Assembly: GCF_900113375.1 (NCBI RefSeq)
Contig: NZ_FOPC01000006.1
Span: 93,459 to 157,458, forward strand
Length of the DNA stretch: 64,000 nucleotides
DNA from: Algoriphagus hitonicola
Lineage (GTDB): Bacteria > Bacteroidota > Bacteroidia > Cytophagales > Cyclobacteriaceae
Reading direction: 5' to 3'
The position numbers were made by a program, and so were the translations under genes. The notes under the pieces were generated by a model. It was given only the letters and a program-made list of their open reading frames with translations. It was not told the origin of the DNA and made no database searches. Within the stretch, counting starts at the first letter, position 1; every line of letters starts with the position of its first letter. Of the stretch, positions 59,311 to 64,000 are shown in pieces.

Positions 59311-62005
59311 ATCAACGTATATGAAATTATCGGGTTTGGAGCCGTTGATTTTCAGCCCGAATATCAATTTTGTCAATATCGGTGAGCGAACTAATATCAC
59401 GGGTTCGAAGAAATTTGCCCGATTGATCCTGAATGGCCAATACGATGAGGCCTTGGAAGTGGCATTGGATCAGGTGAGGGGAGGAGCGCAGATTTTAGAC
59501 GTCTGTATGGACGAAGGTATGCTTGACGGAGAAGCGGCCATGGTTAAATTTTTGAATCTGATCGCCTCCGAACCGGAAATCAGTCGGATTCCAATCATGA
59601 TTGACAGCTCCAAATGGAGTATCATTTTGGCGGGCCTGAAGTGTGTACAGGGGAAGGGAATTGTCAATTCGATTTCGCTAAAAAATGGGGAAGAAGAGTT
59701 TATCCAGCAAGCCAAGACCATCAAGAAATTTGGTGCGGCTGTGGTCATCATGGCTTTTGATGAAGATGGACAAGCCGATACCTATGAGCGAAGAATCGAG
59801 ATCTGTGAGCGGAGCTATCGAATCTTGGTGGATCAGGTGAAATTTAATCCTCAGGATATCATTTTTGACCCAAATATTTTCCCCGTGGCTACAGGAATGG
59901 ATGAGCATAAAAAAAATGCGCTTGATTTTTTCTTGGCCACCAAATGGATCAAAGAAAACTTACCCGGCGCCAAAGTCAGCGGGGGAGTGAGTAATGTGTC
60001 TTTTTCATTTCGGGGGAATAACCCGGTGAGAGAAGCGATGCATGCAGCTTTTCTTTATCATGCGATTCATCATGGGATGGATATGGGTATCGTCAACCCG
60101 ACTATGCTGGAGGTGTATGATGACATCCCAAAAGATCTTTTGGAGCGTGTGGAAGATGTGCTTTTTGACCGGAGGGAAGATGCTACTGAGCGATTGTTGG
60201 ACTTTGCGGAAACGGTGAAAGCAGCCGACAAAAAAGAAGTCGTCAATGAGGCTTGGAGATCCGATCCGGTGTCAAAGCGGATTGAACATGCACTGGTTAA
60301 AGGAATTCTGGATTTTATCATTGAGGATATCGAGGAGGCAAGGCTGCAACTGAAGGAACCGCTGAAAGTCATCGAGGGACCGCTTATGGATGGGATGAAT
60401 GTGGTGGGTGATCTTTTTGGAGAAGGAAAAATGTTTCTTCCCCAAGTGGTCAAGTCTGCCCGGGTGATGAAAAAAGCAGTAGCCTATTTGGAGCCCTTTA
60501 TGCCTTTGCCGGAAGAGGGTCAAGAAGCCTCTTCTTTGAAAAAAATTCTACTCGCTACCGTAAAAGGTGACGTTCACGACATTGGGAAAAATATAGTCGG
60601 GGTAGTTTTGGCTTGTAATAGTTATCAGATCATTGATCTCGGTGTGATGGTCGATGCGCAGAAAATCATCGATGAAGCTATTAAGAATAAGGTAGATATC
60701 ATCGGATTGAGTGGTTTGATTACTCCTTCGCTGGACGAGATGGTTACGGTCGCTTCAGAAATGGAGCGTCAGGGATTGAAGATCCCGCTTTTGATCGGCG
60801 GGGCGACTACTTCTCGCATTCACACTGCAGTGAAAATCGATCCGGTTTATTCCGGAACAGTCATTCATGTGACTGACGCCAGTAAATCTGTCCCTATCGC
60901 AGGGGAATCGATCTCCGAGGAAACCAAGGATGCATATCATCTGAAAATAAAGGAAACCTATCAGCAGCTTAGAGTAGAGCACGAGGCAAAGCAGGCAGTT
61001 AAACAATTGGTGAGCTATGAAGAAGCTAAATCCAATCCTGTAGAAATCGACTGGACAAATTATCAGCCGGTAAAGCCGAATGCGTTAGGGAAAACTATTT
61101 TGAATGATTTGGATCTTTCGGTCTTGAGAAACTACATCGACTGGACCCCATTTTTCAGTACCTGGATGCTGAGTGGTCGATATCCCAAAATTCTCGAGGA
61201 TCCAATCGTAGGAAATGAAGCTAAAAAGCTATTTGCTGATGCTCAAGCTATGCTGGATCAGATCATTTCTGAAAAATGGCTGACAGCCAAAGCGGTATTT
61301 TCTTTATTTCCGGTTAACCGAAGGGAAGACGATGCGTTAGTCTTTGAGCCAAACGCAGCGAATGTTAGTTTGGGTCAATTTCACTTTTTGCGACAGCAGG
61401 GAAAAAAAGGCAGGGGAGTTCCCAATCGATCCTTGGCCGATTATCTCCATCCCGACAAAACTGACTTTATGGGTTGCTTTGCCGTGACAGCAGGGCTTGG
61501 AATGGAGTCAAAACTTGCCGAATTCCAGTCTGCCGGGGATGATTACAATGATATTTTATTCAAGGCTTTGGCGGATCGGCTTGCCGAGGCCGCTGCCGAA
61601 TATGTCCATGAATTAGTCAGAAAAGAATATTGGGGATATGCCAAGGAAGAAAGCTTGGATAACGATTCACTAATTCGCGAAAGTTACCTGGGAATTCGCC
61701 CAGCTCCTGGCTATCCGGCCTGTCCCGAGCATTCTGAAAAAGAAACGATTGCTAGGATTTTGGATCTAGAAAAATCCATTGGAATTACCTTGACTGAGAG
61801 TTTTGCGATGTATCCAACGAGTTCTGTATCGGGCTTTTATTTTGGTCATCCAGAGTCCAAATACTTTGGATTGGGTAAAATCGCCCAAGATCAAGTTGCA
61901 AGTTATGCTGATCGCAAGGGAATTTCACTAGAGCAAGCCGAGCGTTTATTATCACCCAATTTGGCCTATACGCCATCCACTTTACTTGTGAATCAAGTTT
62001 TATGA
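59303..62005 (+). CDS. metH: Methionine synthase, folate/B12/activation part (split MetH)
   Basis: A 900-residue protein from ATG 59303, inside the end of the first half. Domains: methyltetrahydrofolate-binding barrel (15-290, [16 protein letters not shown]), cobalamin cap (335-420), cobalamin Rossmann domain with the His-on motif D423-V-H425-D-I-G428, and the C-terminal SAM-dependent activation domain ([12 protein letters not shown] near residue 800). Together with the 58255 product it makes methionine from homocysteine and methyl-THF. MetF is translationally coupled downstream. Confidence 0.95.
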   Translation: MSKSTYMKLSGLEPLIFSPNINFVNIGERTNITGSKKFARLILNGQYDEALEVALDQVRGGAQILDVCMDEGMLDGEAAMVKFLNLIASEPEISRIPIMIDSSKWSIILAGLKCVQGKGIVNSISLKNGEEEFIQQAKTIKKFGAAVVIMAFDEDGQADTYERRIEICERSYRILVDQVKFNPQDIIFDPNIFPVATGMDEHKKNALDFFLATKWIKENLPGAKVSGGVSNVSFSFRGNNPVREAMHAAFLYHAIHHGMDMGIVNPTMLEVYDDIPKDLLERVEDVLFDRREDATERLLDFAETVKAADKKEVVNEAWRSDPVSKRIEHALVKGILDFIIEDIEEARLQLKEPLKVIEGPLMDGMNVVGDLFGEGKMFLPQVVKSARVMKKAVAYLEPFMPLPEEGQEASSLKKILLATVKGDVHDIGKNIVGVVLACNSYQIIDLGVMVDAQKIIDEAIKNKVDIIGLSGLITPSLDEMVTVASEMERQGLKIPLLIGGATTSRIHTAVKIDPVYSGTVIHVTDASKSVPIAGESISEETKDAYHLKIKETYQQLRVEHEAKQAVKQLVSYEEAKSNPVEIDWTNYQPVKPNALGKTILNDLDLSVLRNYIDWTPFFSTWMLSGRYPKILEDPIVGNEAKKLFADAQAMLDQIISEKWLTAKAVFSLFPVNRREDDALVFEPNAANVSLGQFHFLRQQGKKGRGVPNRSLADYLHPDKTDFMGCFAVTAGLGMESKLAEFQSAGDDYNDILFKALADRLAEAAAEYVHELVRKEYWGYAKEESLDNDSLIRESYLGIRPAPGYPACPEHSEKETIARILDLEKSIGITLTESFAMYPTSSVSGFYFGHPESKYFGLGKIAQDQVASYADRKGISLEQAERLLSPNLAYTPSTLLVNQVL

Positions 62006-62955
62006 AAATAACTGAACATCTGAAAAACGCGAAAAAGACTGTTTTTTCGTTTGAAATCCTGCCTCCGCTTAAAGGACAGAGTTTGAATGAGCTTTTGGAA
62101 GGGATTGCCCCTTTGATGGAATTCAATCCTCCATTTGTCGATGTAACGTATCATCGGGAGGAATTTATTTACAAAAAACATCCCAATGGATTGCTGGAAA
62201 AAGTAAGCACTAAAAAGCGCCCGGGAACGGTTGGTATTTGCGCGGCGATTATGAATCGCTTTCATGTGGATGCAGTGCCGCATTTGCTTTGTGGAGGCTT
62301 CACCAAAGAGGAGACTGAAAATGCATTGATCGATCTGAATTTTATTGGTGTGGAAAATGTCTTGGCTTTGCGTGGGGATGCTCCAAAAACTGAAGGTAGG
62401 TTTGAACCCGAAAAGGACGGTCATCATTTTGCCAGTGAATTGGTAGAGCAGATTATTCGTATGAATAATGGAAAATACCTTCATGAGGAGACGGAAACGA
62501 GTTTTCATACTAATTTTTGTGTAGGCGTGGCGGGCTATCCGGAAAAACATTTTGAAGCACCTTCTCTTAAGTTTGACCTGAAATACCTGAAAGATAAAAT
62601 TGACAAGGGAGCAGAATATATCGTAACTCAGATGTTTTTTGACAATCAAAAATTCTTTGAATTTGAGCGAAAAGTGCGTGAGGCGGGAATTGAAGTGCCT
62701 ATTATCCCAGGCTTAAAACCCATCACCACGTTGGGACAAATCACGATGCTCCCACGAACGTTCTTCCTGGATTTGCCGGATGCTCTGACTGATGAACTCG
62801 TGAAGTGTAAAACCAATGCTGAAGTGAAAGAAGTTGGGATCGCATGGGCCATAGCGCAAAGTAAGGAGTTGGTTGCCGCAGGAGTACCAAGTCTGCATTT
62901 TTATACGATGAGCAAGGCGGATGCAACGTATAAGATTGCCAAGGAGGTGTTTTAG
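62002..62955 (+). CDS. metF: Methylenetetrahydrofolate reductase [NAD(P)H]
   Basis: A 317-residue FAD enzyme that makes 5-methyl-THF, the methyl donor for MetH. The N-terminal [14 protein letters not shown], catalytic Glu in [25 protein letters not shown] and [14 protein letters not shown] are typical. Its ATG overlaps the metH stop as ATGA, so the riboswitch probably controls all three genes. Confidence 0.95.
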   Translation: MKITEHLKNAKKTVFSFEILPPLKGQSLNELLEGIAPLMEFNPPFVDVTYHREEFIYKKHPNGLLEKVSTKKRPGTVGICAAIMNRFHVDAVPHLLCGGFTKEETENALIDLNFIGVENVLALRGDAPKTEGRFEPEKDGHHFASELVEQIIRMNNGKYLHEETETSFHTNFCVGVAGYPEKHFEAPSLKFDLKYLKDKIDKGAEYIVTQMFFDNQKFFEFERKVREAGIEVPIIPGLKPITTLGQITMLPRTFFLDLPDALTDELVKCKTNAEVKEVGIAWAIAQSKELVAAGVPSLHFYTMSKADATYKIAKEVF

Positions 62956-63081
62956 TTTAACTGGATATAGCTAGTGACCCGATGGGGTTTGATTTTCGGA
63001 ATTCGGTTAAAAATTGAGAACTTTAAGTATGAAATCTTGCTCGTTTCCGATCATTTTACTTCTTTAGTGAAAAAATATCTT

Positions 63082-63504
63082 ATGCGTAAATTCACCTTTT
63101 TTCTCTGCTTCATTTTTCAATCATTCTTCGTTTTTGGACAGTCCTTGACGTTTTTTGATTCGTACTTATTGCCGATTTCAGATACCAGTAAAGTAGACCC
63201 AAGTTACCTTCGGATTGAATTCATCGAGAATGGGGTGTTTCACGATCAGCTTTATACCCTCGATTCGGTAAAAGTCAGTCATTTGATTGCCTTATTGGAT
63301 GAAAATAATGCTAAAAAAAGTCAACAGTTGACTTACTATTATCCTGATGGTGAGGTTTCGTCCAAGACCAAAATGGACTTTGAACAGGATATAAAAGTAG
63401 AAATGCACTACTATCCAAACGGTAAATTAAAACATAGTGCGACTTTTAATTCAGGAAAGTTAGAGGCAGAAAAGTACTTTTCGCAGAATGGAGAAGAAAT
63501 CTAA
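63082..63504 (+). CDS. YwqK-repeat exported protein (5' part of an interrupted TonB-type gene)
   Basis: A 140-residue product from ATG 63082 with a signal peptide (MRKFTFFLCFIFQSFFVFG). The C-terminal part has YwqK/MORN-like repeats (QQLTYYYPDGEVS, VEMHYYPNGKLKHSATFNSGKLEAEKYF). The TAA at 63502-63504 is followed in the same frame by 109 more sense codons that encode a TonB C-terminal domain, so this is probably the first part of one broken gene, 63082-63831. The longer frame back to 62974 adds residues before the signal peptide. Confidence 0.7.
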   Translation: MRKFTFFLCFIFQSFFVFGQSLTFFDSYLLPISDTSKVDPSYLRIEFIENGVFHDQLYTLDSVKVSHLIALLDENNAKKSQQLTYYYPDGEVSSKTKMDFEQDIKVEMHYYPNGKLKHSATFNSGKLEAEKYFSQNGEEI

Positions 63505-63516
63505 AAACCTGAAATA

Positions 63517-63831
63517 GTGGAGGCATCTCCAAAAAAAGGCAGAGCAGATTGGGATAATTATTTAATGAGAACCCTTCAGTATCCTGCAGAGGCCAGAAGA
63601 CTGAAGGAAACCGGGACCGTTCTACTAAAGGTAAAGTTAGATAAAACAGGAATAATCCAACAAATTTCGGTTTTGAATCCCGAACAAATTCATCATTCTT
63701 TAGCCAAAGAAGCGATTCGAGTGACTAAGGAATATCCTAATCGTTGGAATCCCCAAACAGAAAATGGTCAGCCTGTACCTTCTGAAGTCAGACTTCCTTT
63801 TCGATTTTTATTAGAGACTAATGTTCGTTAA
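63517..63831 (+). CDS. TonB C-terminal domain (3' part of the interrupted gene)
   Basis: A TonB-CTD of about 100 residues (WDNYLMRTLQYPAEARRLKETGTVLLKVKLDKTG) in the same frame as the gene above and separated from it by a single stop codon plus four sense codons. A GTG at 63517 is the only start, and the product would lack a signal peptide or membrane anchor. In Bacteroidota, YwqK-type repeats followed by a TonB-CTD usually occur in one polypeptide, so this is likely a remnant or depends on readthrough. Confidence 0.65.
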   Translation: MEASPKKGRADWDNYLMRTLQYPAEARRLKETGTVLLKVKLDKTGIIQQISVLNPEQIHHSLAKEAIRVTKEYPNRWNPQTENGQPVPSEVRLPFRFLLETNVR

Positions 63832-63904
63832 ACAAATCCTTGTCATAAAATAACCGCACATCCTAAAAAAAGTAGATTCTTGTCTTTTCTGAGTAATTTC
63901 GGGC

Positions 63905-64000
63905 ATGATTCAGTTGATCGAATGTCCACGGGATGCGATGCAAGGGCTTCCCGAATTTATTGATACTGCTATCAAAGCAGCGTACATCAATCAGCTTATA
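63905..64000 (+). CDS. Hydroxymethylglutaryl-CoA lyase, N-terminal fragment (cut by window edge)
   Basis: Thirty-two codons from ATG 63905 remain open at the window end. The start MIQLIECPRDAMQGLPEFI matches the amino terminus of Bacteroidota HMG-CoA lyases, in which ECPRDAMQG is the catalytic strand. The enzyme splits HMG-CoA to acetoacetate and acetyl-CoA in leucine breakdown. Identification rests on this short segment. Confidence 0.7.
   Translation, partial: MIQLIECPRDAMQGLPEFIDTAIKAAYINQLI

Noticed and set aside
1..64000. Mobile elements, CRISPR arrays, rRNA, tRNA, prophage
   Set aside because: No transposase, integrase, phage structural gene, spaced direct-repeat array or RNA gene signature was seen in the window.

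Overview
The window looks like ordinary chromosome from a Bacteroidota, most likely order Cytophagales, family Cyclobacteriaceae (Algoriphagus-like); the genus is inference. Support comes from Bacteroidota -7 promoter elements (TAnnTTTG, often with TTG about 20 bases upstream), few Shine-Dalgarno sites, and lineage-typical families: SIMPL, DUF4197, DUF6992, TIGR02757, a PycTM/DUF5706 protein, split MetH, and a DAHP synthase fused to chorismate mutase. I see no insertion sequence, prophage, CRISPR array, rRNA or tRNA gene.

Layout. 1-7 kb: a type-B carboxylesterase (cut by the left edge) divergent from a Nudix-type transcription regulator with a palindrome between them, then an exported M20 peptidase, an exported methyltransferase, an SDR, a NYN/OST-HTH protein, a Tat-exported dienelactone hydrolase and a YehS-like protein. 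7-15 kb: a B12-type radical SAM protein followed by a free-standing Pycsar-effector-family membrane protein, convergent with an OmpA-type envelope pair, then SIMPL and kelch proteins. 15.5-23.2 kb: a complete-looking Phe/Tyr operon (DAHP synthase-CM, aroB, aroA, pheA, aminotransferase, tyrA). It is preceded by a 30-codon leader peptide with eight aromatic codons out of nine and an intrinsic terminator, which I read as a transcription attenuator. A second DAHP synthase-CM paralogue lies upstream. 23-30 kb: proline dehydrogenase, lysS, a DUF4197 lipoprotein, arginine deiminase and a GH43 enzyme. 30.6-38.7 kb: a long minus-strand run (NfeD, truncated haemoglobin, PlsC, GatC, a 927-residue membrane-TPR protein, a LolD-type ATPase, a cobalamin adenosyltransferase, IlvE). 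38.9-52 kb: LysM protein, unknowns, ATP-grasp enzyme, leucyl aminopeptidase, esterase, AceK, a 500-base gap with promoter, hairpin and terminator signals, then a lipoprotein, CoA-pyrophosphatase-type Nudix, DUF819 permease, small ferredoxin and YbjQ. 52-58 kb: a 1428-residue hybrid histidine kinase and an outer-membrane protein. 58-63 kb: a SAM-I riboswitch ahead of split metH and metF. The right end has a TonB-type gene interrupted by an in-frame stop and the first 32 codons of a likely HMG-CoA lyase.

Two RNA-level circuits explain the main metabolic blocks. The leader peptide should sense charged tRNA-Phe and tRNA-Tyr and gate six genes making Phe and Tyr. The SAM-I riboswitch should gate methionine regeneration by MetH and MetF. 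The least expected items are the Phe/Tyr attenuator, the candidate operator beside the Nudix regulator, the orphan Pycsar effector and the unexplained RNA-like locus at 47.9-48.2 kb.
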